Positions 20,970-29,490 of a stretch of DNA of 34,722 nt are shown piece by piece. The notes beneath the pieces are model-generated. The model was given only the letters and a program-made list of their open reading frames with translations, was not told the origin of the DNA and did not search any database. The position numbers and the translations under genes were made by a program. The stretch's first letter is position 1, and each line of letters begins with the position of its first letter. The stretch spans positions 1 to 34,722 of the forward strand of contig JAIPIC010000016.1 of the NCBI GenBank assembly GCA_021734865.1, given 5' to 3'. The stretch is from Candidatus Woesearchaeota archaeon (lineage in GTDB: Archaea > Nanobdellota > Nanobdellia > Woesearchaeales > JAIPIC01).

Positions 20970-21482
20970 ATGGCAAAAAAAACAGGTAGAAAAAACAAAC
21001 AAGAAAGCACACTTCACGAAAGAAGGGAAACATTACTTAGATATTTAGATAACTATGGTTACTTTGGAGTGCCCAGAGGAATAATCGAAGAAATAGCAGT
21101 CAAATACAACGTAACTGAAAGACAAGTCTACCTAGACATAGAATATCTCACAAAGCAGATAAAACTCCCTGCAGTAGAAAAACTCTCCAAACAATTCCTA
21201 AAATCATACGAACGAGGGATGATTGAATCGCATAAATTAATCAAATCAGACGACCCACAGATAAGAGCCAAAGGAATTGCATTGATGAACCAAACAAGTC
21301 AAGGATTCACAAAGTTCCTAGAAGACTACGGGTACAAAGACAAAATAGCAGACAAGATGGAATTCGAGAGCGGAAACGAACTAAAAAGAATCAACAAGGA
21401 CTTAGAAGAATTAAAAGGCCTAGATCCAAACCAACAAGAAATCATCAGAGAGGTACTTCGTGGTAACATACCGACTAGTTAG
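20970..21482 (+). CDS. Small terminase candidate
   Basis: This is a 170-residue protein. The N-terminal half has a helix-turn-helix (VPRGIIEEIAVKYNVTERQV, then YLDIEYLTKQIKLP), as in TerS DNA-recognition domains. The rest is a long helical segment (QFLKSYERGMIESHKLIKSD, then GIALMNQTSQGFTKFLEDYG) typical of the oligomerisation part. It has its own leaderless promoter and is the first gene of the packaging/capsid region, in the same order as TerS before TerL. It is separated from TerL by five small genes and a coiled-coil gene. The assignment is an inference from position and fold, not from a family signature. Confidence 0.6.
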   Translation: MAKKTGRKNKQESTLHERRETLLRYLDNYGYFGVPRGIIEEIAVKYNVTERQVYLDIEYLTKQIKLPAVEKLSKQFLKSYERGMIESHKLIKSDDPQIRAKGIALMNQTSQGFTKFLEDYGYKDKIADKMEFESGNELKRINKDLEELKGLDPNQQEIIREVLRGNIPTS

Positions 21483-21663
21483 ATGTCCCCACTGTACGTT
21501 TGAGGCCCAAGCCTCCCGCAGAGCAGGAAGATATGCCGTATACGAGACTAAAAACTTTATAATCCTCGTCTGTTGTAAGTGTGGAGGCAAAACATACCTC
21601 AAAAGAAAATATTTAGATGGAGATAAACTAAAACCAAGTCAGTTGCCTGTAATATCGAGATGA
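21460..21663 (+). CDS. Small zinc-ribbon protein
   Basis: This 67-residue protein starts at a GTG (21460). It has RCPHCTFEAQASRRAG and VCCKCGGKTYL: a four-cysteine ribbon with a basic middle (RRAGRYAVYETK). It overlaps the TerS end by 23 nt and the next gene by 4 nt. It may be a DNA-binding accessory protein of packaging. Confidence 0.6.
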   Translation: MVTYRLVRCPHCTFEAQASRRAGRYAVYETKNFIILVCCKCGGKTYLKRKYLDGDKLKPSQLPVISR

Positions 21664-21836
21664 AAAAACTACTAAGGAAAATACTCGGAATAGAAGATGA
21701 CAAAAAAGAAATTAAAAAAGAGTTCAAAATTTTATGCCAGGCAATAGATGAAACATTTAATTTAAAAAAACAAGACAACTCAATATCCGGCAGGATGTTA
21801 ATTATAAAAGTGAGGGAAATTAAAGATGAAATGTGA
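21660..21836 (+). CDS. Small lysine-rich protein
   Basis: This 58-residue ORF begins within the previous stop (ATGA). It reads MKKLLRKILGIEDDKKEIKK and then ETFNLKKQDNSISGRMLI. It is helical and charged. The end overlaps the next ORF by 11 nt. The function is unknown. Confidence 0.5.
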   Translation: MKKLLRKILGIEDDKKEIKKEFKILCQAIDETFNLKKQDNSISGRMLIIKVREIKDEM

Positions 21837-21921
21837 ATATTGTAAAAAAGAAGTAAAAGAATGTTGGATTAAAGACAAGAAGTGGGCGTGTGATAAATGC
21901 TATGGGGTGTCAAATGAATGA
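21826..21921 (+). CDS. Tiny zinc-finger protein (31 residues)
   Basis: The ORF is 31 codons, with two CxxC knuckles 16 residues apart (KCEYCKKEV and ACDKCYGV), i.e. a complete minimal zinc ribbon. The start overlaps the previous gene and the end overlaps the next. Short but patterned, it is probably real because the cysteines are in the zinc-binding spacing. Confidence 0.5.
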   Translation: MKCEYCKKEVKECWIKDKKWACDKCYGVSNE

Positions 21922-22084
21922 AATAATAAAAAACAGAAAAAAGTACTGTGAATTAATGCAATACATAAGAAAAAAAGAAGAAGAAATCCAAGACATAGGA
22001 TATGACATTCAACGTGCCAGAGAAGAGGCAGAAGAAATAGATGAAAAATTAAGGGAGTTAGTAGAAAATGAACGGAACAATTGA
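21914..22084 (+). CDS. Small coiled-coil protein
   Basis: It has 56 residues from ATG 21914. A longer start at 21890 would read back into the zinc-finger gene. The sequence is a charged helix (IRKKEEEIQDIGYDIQRARE, then EEIDEKLRELVEN) that should form a coiled coil. The function is unknown. Confidence 0.5.
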   Translation: MNEIIKNRKKYCELMQYIRKKEEEIQDIGYDIQRAREEAEEIDEKLRELVENERNN

Positions 22085-22304
22085 TACAGTCTGCCAATAT
22101 GGGAAATGTAAAGCCTACGCAGACATTGAAACTAACAAAGGACTTTATTGTCATTATCACTTTAAGGTCATGAAGACAAAATTCAAAGACCTGAAAGGAG
22201 GAAAAATTAAATGGAACAAAAAATTGAAAAAAGCATTGAATATGACGCGGAAAATAAAGAATTCGTCGTTAACGTTCAAAGTTCGGACGAAAAATCGGGA
22301 ATAA
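22068..22304 (+). CDS. Small Cys/His protein with basic tail
   Basis: This 78-residue ORF has CQYGKCKAYADIETNKGLYC then HYH, giving a possible Cys3His zinc site, followed by a basic tail overlapping the next gene by 94 nt. That overlap is long, so the C-terminus may be less certain. It is possibly DNA-binding. Confidence 0.5.
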   Translation: MNGTIDTVCQYGKCKAYADIETNKGLYCHYHFKVMKTKFKDLKGGKIKWNKKLKKALNMTRKIKNSSLTFKVRTKNRE

Positions 22305-22636
22305 TCAGTAACCACACTACACAGAGACTAACAATCGACGGAGTAAAGAAAATGCTCAAAGACTTAGAAGCAGGAGAAAAGAAGATCCTAGACGGTCTTG
22401 AAGCAACAAAAAACAAACTCAAAGAGATGCCTAAGTTTACAGACAGAAAACTACAAAACCTAAAGAAATTCAGAGACAACTTTGAAAACATTCAAAAGCT
22501 CCAAGAAATAGAAAAACTTGACAAGATGATCAAGCAGCAAGAAGACTATCTTAAAGAACAAACAAACGATACAAACTCTGTAAGGGAAGCAGTCAAGAAA
22601 GCAGGATTGGAGGCTGAAGATGAGAGCTCAGATTAG
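22211..22636 (+). CDS. Coiled-coil packaging-region protein
   Basis: This 141-residue protein starts at ATG 22211 behind AAAGGAGG (22194-22201). It has a short globular head, then a long charged helix from ~60 to ~125 (LKDLEAGEKKILDGLEATKN and IQKLQEIEKLDKMIKQQEDY). It lies directly before TerL and overlaps it by 17 nt. It is probably a terminase accessory or assembly protein, with no family assigned. Confidence 0.6.
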   Translation: MEQKIEKSIEYDAENKEFVVNVQSSDEKSGIISNHTTQRLTIDGVKKMLKDLEAGEKKILDGLEATKNKLKEMPKFTDRKLQNLKKFRDNFENIQKLQEIEKLDKMIKQQEDYLKEQTNDTNSVREAVKKAGLEAEDESSD

Positions 22637-24110
22637 AGATTACTTTCAGTATCTCGGTCAAGAGTTTAAATATGATAATTTTATTTTTTTTGTTAGAAAT
22701 GAGATAGCTCCTTACATGGAGTTAGAGTTTGTCGAAGAACCCAAACTAAGGGAAATGTTCGACCTAATTATTAATAACCAATATTCCGCACAACAAATCC
22801 ATAGAGGATTCGGAAAAAGCGAAATGGGAATATGGTTAGTATGCTATATAGTGTGCTGCAGGCCATTTAATCCTTATTCAGGCAAACGAATGACTGAAGG
22901 GATGATAGTAACAAGTGCAGATGATGCACTAAACACTCTAAGTGCTAGAATTAAACATTATTTCTATGAAAATCCTAGAATGAGGGCATATCTTCCTTAT
23001 GAGATAAAGAAAATACAGGATGAAAAGAAAAACACTTATTGGAACAAAAGTGAATTATACTTCAACAATGGGGTAATGGTACACTTACGAACAATTATGA
23101 GTAAATCAATAAGGGGAAACCATAATGACTGGGTATGGGGTGATGATCTAGTCGGAGACAACAGTGCAGTAGTTGACAAGAAGATAGAAGACGTATGGTT
23201 CGGAGCAGTAGATGGAACAACTACATCTAAAGATGCTTTATCCTTCGTTACAGGAACACCTAAACGAGCAACAGACGTCATGGAAAAAATGAACAGCGCA
23301 GAAGGTTATGTTTTTGCTAAATATCCAATTTTTAATGAAAAAAATGAACTAATTTCAGACAGATGGAATCTTGAAAGAGCAACACAAACAAAGAAACGTA
23401 TTGGGTCAGTTATGTGGCAGTGTGAATACATGTTAGATCCTATCGATGACTCAACATCACTAATCAAACGAGAATGGATAAAACAATGTCAGAGTGGAAA
23501 ATTCAAAATAGAAAGACAAAGACCAGAATGGGCAACTGCAGTGTACCTAGGAGTAGACTTCGCCTTCTCAGACCGTATAACGGCAGATAAGAGTGTTTTT
23601 TGGATATTTGGGGAATATTACATAGATGACAAAAGATACTTCGTATTGCTTGATTATATCACCAAAAAAGGAAAAAGTGGAAGAGAGCAAATGGACATAG
23701 TAAATGAACTTCATCAATCATACAAATTTGATTTAATAGGCCTAGAAGAAAACTCAATCAAAGCAATCACTCGAGAAATTAAAAAAGACTACGGACATCT
23801 GCCAATTAAACGATTCTGGACAGGAAACCGTGATGAAAAAGAAGAAACAGAGGGATTTAAAGAATTTACAACAGTAAGCAAAAGAAATCTAATTTTAAGA
23901 CTCGGAACTGCAATGGAGAACATTCAAATAATCCTCCCAGTAGGAGATGAAGAATCAAAAAAGAAAGTAGAAGACTTCACAACAGAGTGTATCTCATTCG
24001 CACAAGAGGAAGGAAAATTAGTAGAAATAGGTCCACACCCAGACATTCCAATAGCTGCAGCCTATGCTTATGAGGTCGCAACAAGATGGTCAGGTGGCTT
24101 CCTTATATAA
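22620..24110 (+). CDS. terL: Large terminase subunit (TerL)
   Basis: This is a 496-residue protein. The ATPase part has a Walker-A-like HRGFGKSE (61-68) and the Walker B/catalytic WVWGDD (171-176). The nuclease part has acidic residues D313 in YLGVDFAFSD, E376 in LIGLEENSI and D475 in HPDIPIAAAYAYE, fitting RNase-H-like terminase nuclease sites. It drives DNA into the procapsid and cuts the concatemer. The length is normal for TerL. It starts in ATG overlap with the coiled-coil gene and is followed directly by the TATA box for the portal. Confidence 0.92.
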   Translation: MRAQIRDYFQYLGQEFKYDNFIFFVRNEIAPYMELEFVEEPKLREMFDLIINNQYSAQQIHRGFGKSEMGIWLVCYIVCCRPFNPYSGKRMTEGMIVTSADDALNTLSARIKHYFYENPRMRAYLPYEIKKIQDEKKNTYWNKSELYFNNGVMVHLRTIMSKSIRGNHNDWVWGDDLVGDNSAVVDKKIEDVWFGAVDGTTTSKDALSFVTGTPKRATDVMEKMNSAEGYVFAKYPIFNEKNELISDRWNLERATQTKKRIGSVMWQCEYMLDPIDDSTSLIKREWIKQCQSGKFKIERQRPEWATAVYLGVDFAFSDRITADKSVFWIFGEYYIDDKRYFVLLDYITKKGKSGREQMDIVNELHQSYKFDLIGLEENSIKAITREIKKDYGHLPIKRFWTGNRDEKEETEGFKEFTTVSKRNLILRLGTAMENIQIILPVGDEESKKKVEDFTTECISFAQEEGKLVEIGPHPDIPIAAAYAYEVATRWSGGFLI

Positions 24111-24115
24111 AACCC

Positions 24116-24123
24116 TTTAAATA
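24116..24123 (+). promoter_or_regulatory. TATA box for the portal operon, with a leader
   Basis: AAAACCC plus TTTAAATA starts 6 bases after the TerL stop but lies 70 bases from the portal ATG (24194), not 21. The predicted start near 24145 gives a ~49-nt leader that opens with GGGAT-TGC-ATCCC (24151-24163), a stable 5' hairpin. This is the only major promoter here with a clear leader. Confidence 0.8.
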
Positions 24124-24150
24124 AACCTTTGACCCTATTATAATATTATC

Positions 24151-24163
24151 GGGATTGCATCCC
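24151..24163 (+). promoter_or_regulatory. 5' leader hairpin of the portal mRNA
   Basis: GGGAT and ATCCC pair round a 3-nt loop, near the predicted 5' end. It may control translation or mRNA stability. The role is not established. Confidence 0.4.
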
Positions 24164-24193
24164 ACTTCATAACGGTGTCCACCAATCACACTC

Positions 24194-26422
24194 ATGGGAA
24201 TTCGAGAAAGGATTACAAATCTATTCGGTAAAGCTGAAAGTCCTAGTGACGCATCCATGTCTACATCTGACCGACAAGAAGATGTGTTTAAGGCATATAT
24301 TCCTTGGTATCTTTACAAACCACCGTATGGATTCCCGAGAGAAGTAAATCCGCTACAATTGAGGCAATTAGCTAGGAACCCGTATGTCTTTTCAGTGATT
24401 AAGACCCTTCAAGACGAAGTAGCAAGTGTCCCATTCACAATCAAACTAAGGGAAGAGTACATCAAAGAAGGATTCAATGAAGATACAAGCGCAAGAAAAC
24501 AGATTTTAAACTTCTTCGATAATCCCAATGGAAACTACGAGTCGATGGAATATATCCTAAGATGCTGGGTGAGAGATATTTGCGAACTAGATTCAGGTGT
24601 CGGAGTTAAGGTATTCGATAAGTTTGGAAGGTTTAGTCAGTTATTCGCAAGAGATGGTGGAACATTCCTTCTTAATCCTGATATTTTTGGTTACTATGGA
24701 GACCGGGCAGACTTCGTAAGATCCCCAACACAAACACTCCTAACAAATAATGTGCCTCCGAAATCATCATATAGGGACAACGGAAACGCATACGGAATGG
24801 ATAAAACAACCCTAGACGATTTAAGTGAGCGAACAAAAGACGCAGAGTACGACCAAATGTATCAAGAACGTGCAGCATACTTCCAGTACGGTTGGACTGC
24901 AGGAGCAAGACCAGTACCATTCGGAAAGAGAGAGATTTTATTCATCAAGATGAACCCTCGAACAGATTCAATCTACGGACGAAGTCCTCTTGAGATTTTA
25001 TACGACCAGATTTTAACACTAGTTTATGGATCAGAATACAACCTAGACTTTTATTTGAATAATAATACCCCTAATGGGTTCTTAACTGTCAAAGGAATGG
25101 GGAGGGATCAAGCAGAGTCATATCGTCAAAGATTAGAAAACCAATTCATGTCAGAAGATGATTTCGGAAACTTTAAGAAGAAACACTTCAGAGCCCCCAT
25201 TACAAGCCATGAGATTGTATGGACTCCTCTTCAGATGAGCAGTAAGGAAATGCAAGTACTAGAGCAACAGAAATGGTTCAGTAAGCTAGTATGGTCATGT
25301 TTTGGCGTAACTCCCGAAGAAATGGGATTCACAGAGGACTCAAACAAGGCAGTCGCAGAACACCAAGGAGAAGTAGCAAAGAGACGAGCAGTAAAACCAT
25401 TCTTATCAGCAATTGAATACGCAATCAACAATCAATTAATGCCAGAATTTGGACACCCTGAATATGAATTTAAGTTCGTAGACTACGACCTAGATGAAGA
25501 TGTGAAAAAGCATCAATTATGGGAAAGCCAAATCAGAATGGGAGTAAGAACCTCTAACGAAATAAGAGTAGAAGAACTCGGACTAGACGAAATGGACGAG
25601 ACACAACTAGTAGAAGGAGAGCAACAGGATGAAGAACCAGACAAGGAAGAGAAAGACAAAGACAAAGACAAAGAAAAGAAGTTAGAAAAAAAGGCATATG
25701 AAGATAAGTTCTTAAAAGACATAAAAGAAACACCATTAGAAAAATCCTTAATGGCCAATTTGAATGTTTTAGATGATATGATCATGGAAGAGGTAAGATT
25801 CCAATTTAATGAGAACAAACTAGGAGAAATCAAAGGATATGTAGACATCAAATCACGGATAGAAGACTCCCTAGCCAAGTTTAAGAATTTCTTTGATAGC
25901 ATATTCAAGAGAAGAATGACTGAACAACTAGAAGACCAGTTCGAAGAAGGAGTAGATGAATTCGAATCCAAGTTCCAGATTAACACACAACCAGAGAAAG
26001 AAGATCTAGGAGAGTTTAATGACTACGTGTTTGAGAACATCCAAGATCTAAACGAAGAATTAGTAAACAAATTACGACAGGCAATAAGCAGAGCAATACT
26101 AAACAAAGCAACACTCGAACAAGCAACAGAACAAGTAAGAGATGTCCTAGACACTACAAAAGACAGAGCAAAGATGATTGCACGAACAGAAACAGTCAGA
26201 GCTAGGAACATGGGACACAAAGCAGCAGCAGAATCAAGTGGATTAAAACTAAAAAAACAATGGGACGCTAGTTTAGATCTTAGGACAAGCGAAGTATGCC
26301 GTAACTTAGATGGAGAAATAATTGAAATGAATGAGAAATTTAAATACAAAGGAGAAGAGTTCGACCTGCCACCAGCACATCCAAACTGCCGAAGTAGGGT
26401 AATATACATACAAGATGATTAA
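24194..26422 (+). CDS. Portal protein fused to Mu F-like (SPP1 gp7) head morphogenesis domain
   Basis: This is a 742-residue protein. Residues ~1-440 fit the HK97/SPP1 portal type (N-terminal SPDAS linker, QLARNPYVFSVIKTLQDEVA, WFSKLVWSCFGVTPEEMGF). Residues ~475-500 are an acidic/Lys linker (DEEPDKEEKDKDKDKEKKLE). Residues ~520-742 end in the Mu F/SPP1 gp7 domain, with ARTETVRARNMGHKAAAESS, WDASLDLRTSEVCRNLDGE and HPNCRS at 729-734. The fused protein would form the dodecameric DNA channel and carry the injected or capsid-associated domain. The 3' end overlaps the next gene by 8 nt. Confidence 0.9.
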   Translation: MGIRERITNLFGKAESPSDASMSTSDRQEDVFKAYIPWYLYKPPYGFPREVNPLQLRQLARNPYVFSVIKTLQDEVASVPFTIKLREEYIKEGFNEDTSARKQILNFFDNPNGNYESMEYILRCWVRDICELDSGVGVKVFDKFGRFSQLFARDGGTFLLNPDIFGYYGDRADFVRSPTQTLLTNNVPPKSSYRDNGNAYGMDKTTLDDLSERTKDAEYDQMYQERAAYFQYGWTAGARPVPFGKREILFIKMNPRTDSIYGRSPLEILYDQILTLVYGSEYNLDFYLNNNTPNGFLTVKGMGRDQAESYRQRLENQFMSEDDFGNFKKKHFRAPITSHEIVWTPLQMSSKEMQVLEQQKWFSKLVWSCFGVTPEEMGFTEDSNKAVAEHQGEVAKRRAVKPFLSAIEYAINNQLMPEFGHPEYEFKFVDYDLDEDVKKHQLWESQIRMGVRTSNEIRVEELGLDEMDETQLVEGEQQDEEPDKEEKDKDKDKEKKLEKKAYEDKFLKDIKETPLEKSLMANLNVLDDMIMEEVRFQFNENKLGEIKGYVDIKSRIEDSLAKFKNFFDSIFKRRMTEQLEDQFEEGVDEFESKFQINTQPEKEDLGEFNDYVFENIQDLNEELVNKLRQAISRAILNKATLEQATEQVRDVLDTTKDRAKMIARTETVRARNMGHKAAAESSGLKLKKQWDASLDLRTSEVCRNLDGEIIEMNEKFKYKGEEFDLPPAHPNCRSRVIYIQDD

Positions 26423-26699
26423 AGACTTAATTGATAAATTGGAGAGAGATAGATACACTGCAGATGATATAAAAAAGTTAATTAGTTCAGCTCTTGAGAA
26501 TGAGAAACTAATAGACTTCACATTAAACAACCTCACAAATGATTATCTTAACCAAAACGAAAATACTGTTCTAAAATCCTTAAAAGAGGACAATCCTCCT
26601 AGAATATTTCTTGAGAAACTACTAGGATATGAAGCATCAAGACAAAAAAGAAAGAAGATTATATCTGAACTTCAATTCATGATTAAAAAAACCCTTTAA
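26415..26699 (+). CDS. Hypothetical protein
   Basis: This 94-residue, mainly helical, charged protein (MIKDLIDKLERDRYTADDIK, then NPPRIFLEKLLGYEASRQKR) lies between portal and protease. Its final bases overlap the next TATA box. It may be a connector or scaffold-associated factor. No family is seen. Confidence 0.55.
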   Translation: MIKDLIDKLERDRYTADDIKKLISSALENEKLIDFTLNNLTNDYLNQNENTVLKSLKEDNPPRIFLEKLLGYEASRQKRKKIISELQFMIKKTL

Positions 26700-26702
26700 A
26701 TA
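26695..26702 (+). promoter_or_regulatory. TATA box for the protease operon
   Basis: AACCC then TTTAAATA lies exactly 21 bases before ATG 26724, and it sits inside the stop region of the previous gene. It drives the protease, capsid and decoration genes. Confidence 0.85.
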
Positions 26703-26723
26703 AACAACCTTCCTAATAGATTC

Positions 26724-27740
26724 ATGGAAGAAGTGCTAATAGGCTATACACCTGACTTCAATGCAGAGATATTTGAAAAAAAAGGTGTAAAAGAATACGT
26801 AGTTTCAGGGTATATTTCTACTCCAGAGGTAGACTTAGTAAATGATGTAGTGACCAAATCTTGTATGGAGGATATGCTTGCACAGATTAAAGCAGGTAAC
26901 GTTAAATTAGACTTTGAACACGAAACAATCCACGAAGAGAATCTAGACAAAAACCCTGTAGGAAGAATTGTTGATGCAAAACTAGACAGCAAAGGACTGT
27001 GGGTTAAAGCAATACTTAACTCAGCAAACGAACGATTCAAAGAGATATGGGGATCAATCAAAGGAGGATTCCTTAATGCCTTCTCAATCGCATTCAAGGC
27101 CGTTGAAGCAGTAACCAAATACCTAGAAGGAAAAACTGTCAGACTTCTAAACAAAGTAAAACTAGTCAATGTGGGATTAACAGGAACTCCAGTAAATGAA
27201 GAATGTAGAATGGATGGAATATTCGTCAAAGCAATAAAAAAATTGGAAGATGACGCAGATGCGGATGTTGAAGAAAAAGCACTATGTGTAACAGAAGAAG
27301 GAATGAAAAAAGAAGGAAATGTCCTATTCGGAAAAGAAGCCGAAGAATCAAATTCATCGGAGAAATCCGGCGATAATAAAACTATGGCAGAAGAAGAAAA
27401 AACTCCTGTCGAGGAAGCTAAACCAGAAGAGACAGCACCAGAGGCTGGAGAGGAAGATAATTCCGTTGAGACCGAATCTGTTGCAGAAGAGGAAGAGAAA
27501 TCTGAATCTGAAGACACTGAAAAAGCTGCACCTGCGGAAGAAACATCTGAACCCTCCGAAAAAGTTGCAGACAAAGCAGAAGTCAAAGCTCTCCGAAAGG
27601 AAAACGCTAACTTGAAGGCAAGAGTTTCAAAACTCGAAAAGATCCTAGAGAAGCCCGAAATGAAGGCTAAACTAGAATCTGCGCCACAGAAACAAATAAA
27701 TGAAAACGATGCGGCAACCCCGTTATCAATGATAAAGTAG
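26724..27740 (+). CDS. Prohead protease (HK97 U35 type) with scaffold
   Basis: This is a 338-residue protein. Residues ~20-170 match the HK97-type prohead protease: FEHETIHEE with H66, NAFSIAFKAVEAVTKYLEGK with S121, and VNVGLTGTPVN. From ~185 the sequence becomes acidic and low in complexity (EEKTPVEEAKPEETAPEAGE), then a coiled-coil scaffold end (VKALRKENANLKARVSKLEK). This is the usual protease/scaffold fusion that cleaves itself and the capsid N-termini during maturation. The antisense 338-codon frame is a mirror of the low-complexity region. Confidence 0.88.
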   Translation: MEEVLIGYTPDFNAEIFEKKGVKEYVVSGYISTPEVDLVNDVVTKSCMEDMLAQIKAGNVKLDFEHETIHEENLDKNPVGRIVDAKLDSKGLWVKAILNSANERFKEIWGSIKGGFLNAFSIAFKAVEAVTKYLEGKTVRLLNKVKLVNVGLTGTPVNEECRMDGIFVKAIKKLEDDADADVEEKALCVTEEGMKKEGNVLFGKEAEESNSSEKSGDNKTMAEEEKTPVEEAKPEETAPEAGEEDNSVETESVAEEEEKSESEDTEKAAPAEETSEPSEKVADKAEVKALRKENANLKARVSKLEKILEKPEMKAKLESAPQKQINENDAATPLSMIK

Positions 27741-27741
27741 A

Positions 27742-28860
27742 ATGGCAAATACTGGAGCAATGAATTCTAGCTTCAACGCAAGCGGTGCTTATGCGCAATC
27801 ATTTGGTGCTATGCCTGACCGAACAAGATACACTTCCATCGACGTAAAGTCTGGAAATGTTGAAACAGATTTCAGATCTGACATGTTTGGAAAGAACAAC
27901 ATAGGGCTAAAAGCGCTTAACTCCCAAACAGGTGGAGCAGGAACAGCAGGCTATGCTTTAGTCCCAGTTTATGTTGATCCTAAGATCATTGATCAGACAA
28001 GGAAATATACTCCATTATGTGAGATAATTCCAAGAGTTACTAACTATGGTTTGACTGCTGATTACAACGTAATCACAGCCAAAGGTGGTGGATTTGTAGC
28101 AGCTGAAGACGCAAGTCTTTCTGAGACAAACACTACTTATGATCGTAAATCTACAAGTATAAAATTCTTATACTCGGTAGGTAGAGTAACTGGACCAGCA
28201 CATGCAGCAATCCCTCCATACGCAATGGCAGGATTCCAGGCAGGTGCAGGTGAATCTATGGGTTCAGGTTTCGCTGACGCAGCAGCACCAAACTCTAAGC
28301 AATTAGAAGTTTTGGTAAAGGCTCGTGAGTTAAAAGAACTTGAAGAAAATTTGATCGTTAACGGTGATACCGATGACGACACAAATGAGTTTAATGGTAT
28401 TATCGATTTGATGAGTACCACAAACACTGTAGATAAGAATACAACTGATCTAGATCTAGATGACATCAACACAGCAGTCCAATATGCTTTCGATGATGGT
28501 GGTAGACCAAACCTAGCTGTTTGTTCAAGTGCAGTTTATACTGACCTTTTGAACTTACTACAGCAACGTATTGGTTATATGACTGCACAGCAAAACGTGT
28601 TCTGGGGATTCCAGAGTATTGTAGTTCACACAATGGTGGGCCCAATTACTGTAATTCCTTCAATGTACATGTCTAACACATCAGGATCCAAAGCAATGTA
28701 CTTGCTTGATTTAAGTGTGGTAGAGATGAGAGTACTTCAAGATATGACTTACCAAGAGTTAGCAAAAACTAACGATTCAGATAAGTTCATGTTAAAGATG
28801 TACGAAGCATTAATCATCAGAAACACAGCATTCTGTGCAAGCATCACCGAAATCAAATAA
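27742..28860 (+). CDS. Major capsid protein (HK97 fold)
   Basis: It has 372 residues and lies immediately after the protease/scaffold gene, two bases after its stop. The start MANTGAMNSSFNASGAYAQS, middle LVPVYVDPKIIDQTRKYTPL and end LMKMYEALIIRNTAFC (here FMLKMYEALIIRN) fit HK97-type capsid proteins: variable N-arm, P-domain and A-domain with an E-loop region around FVAAEDASLSETNTTYD. It forms the icosahedral shell. Higher use of GGT, GCA and similar codons in this gene fits high expression. Confidence 0.88.
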   Translation: MANTGAMNSSFNASGAYAQSFGAMPDRTRYTSIDVKSGNVETDFRSDMFGKNNIGLKALNSQTGGAGTAGYALVPVYVDPKIIDQTRKYTPLCEIIPRVTNYGLTADYNVITAKGGGFVAAEDASLSETNTTYDRKSTSIKFLYSVGRVTGPAHAAIPPYAMAGFQAGAGESMGSGFADAAAPNSKQLEVLVKARELKELEENLIVNGDTDDDTNEFNGIIDLMSTTNTVDKNTTDLDLDDINTAVQYAFDDGGRPNLAVCSSAVYTDLLNLLQQRIGYMTAQQNVFWGFQSIVVHTMVGPITVIPSMYMSNTSGSKAMYLLDLSVVEMRVLQDMTYQELAKTNDSDKFMLKMYEALIIRNTAFCASITEIK

Positions 28861-28861
28861 A

Positions 28862-29140
28862 ATGACAAATGTGAACGCAGCAGGTTCTCGTGCTTCTCCT
28901 TTAGGTGGAGCAGGCCTGGACGGTACAAGAATCGTTTATGTAACAGCCGCTAAGGCTGCACAAGACGATACGGTAACAATTACTAATTGTAACGCCGTTC
29001 TGTGTGCTCAGGTTATGATTGCAGATGGTTCAAGTGATTGGGCAGTTGATACATTTACTATCGACGTAACAACCACGAACATGATCAATCTTACCGGTGC
29101 AACTACTGGTACTGTTCACATTATGGCATTGGTGAAGTAA
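28862..29140 (+). CDS. Capsid decoration-like protein 1
   Basis: It has 92 residues from ATG 28862, just after the MCP stop. A longer start would read back into the MCP. Its second half, DTFTIDVTTTNMINLTGATT then GTVHIMAL, closely matches the next gene (DFTIDITTTNKVTLTSATTG, then SVSIVAIG), so the two are tandem paralogues. Head decoration or cement proteins are often small, beta-rich and encoded right after the capsid gene. Confidence 0.7.
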   Translation: MTNVNAAGSRASPLGGAGLDGTRIVYVTAAKAAQDDTVTITNCNAVLCAQVMIADGSSDWAVDTFTIDVTTTNMINLTGATTGTVHIMALVK

Positions 29141-29141
29141 G

Positions 29142-29426
29142 ATGGCAGCAGCTGAATTGACTGAGACTCGAGTTGGCGCATTAGGACAGGTTGTGACTAT
29201 TACCGGTAAAGCGGTAAAGGTTGGTTTGTATACAGCAACTAAGGCAACTCAAAACGACTGGGTAATCCTAGGCGATTTTGACACTATCTTAGAAGCGGTT
29301 GTTTATACAGTATCATCTGGTGCAAGAACTGCAGAAGATTTTACTATTGATATAACAACTACAAACAAGGTTACTCTAACGAGTGCAACTACTGGATCTG
29401 TTTCTATTGTGGCAATCGGTTATTAA
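29142..29426 (+). CDS. Capsid decoration-like protein 2
   Basis: This is a 94-residue paralogue of the previous gene, starting one base after its stop. It shares the repeating pattern T/A-T-K-A-x-Q-x-D and the ending TTTxK/MxxLTxATTGxVxI. Duplicate decoration proteins could give capsids two surface layers or act as a heterotrimer. The assignment comes from context and similarity to its neighbour. Confidence 0.7.
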   Translation: MAAAELTETRVGALGQVVTITGKAVKVGLYTATKATQNDWVILGDFDTILEAVVYTVSSGARTAEDFTIDITTTNKVTLTSATTGSVSIVAIGY

Positions 29427-29438
29427 TTATAATGACCC

Positions 29439-29461
29439 GAGTCCACCCCAAAGGTGGATTC
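29439..29461 (+). terminator. Strong hairpin after the capsid operon
   Basis: GAGTCCACC (29439-29447) pairs with GGTGGATTC (29453-29461) over 9 bp (one G-T) with a 5-nt loop. The T-run that follows is weak, so it may be a processing or pausing site, or protect the capsid mRNA 3' end, rather than a full terminator. Confidence 0.5.
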
Positions 29462-29490
29462 TCATATTCAATTAAATTAAACAAAACAAC

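Noticed and set aside
26744-27760. 338-codon open frame on the minus strand
   Set aside because: It mirrors the acidic, low-complexity scaffold region of the protease gene. The translation is a Ser/Phe-rich string with no domain, and the plus strand frame has clear protease residues.
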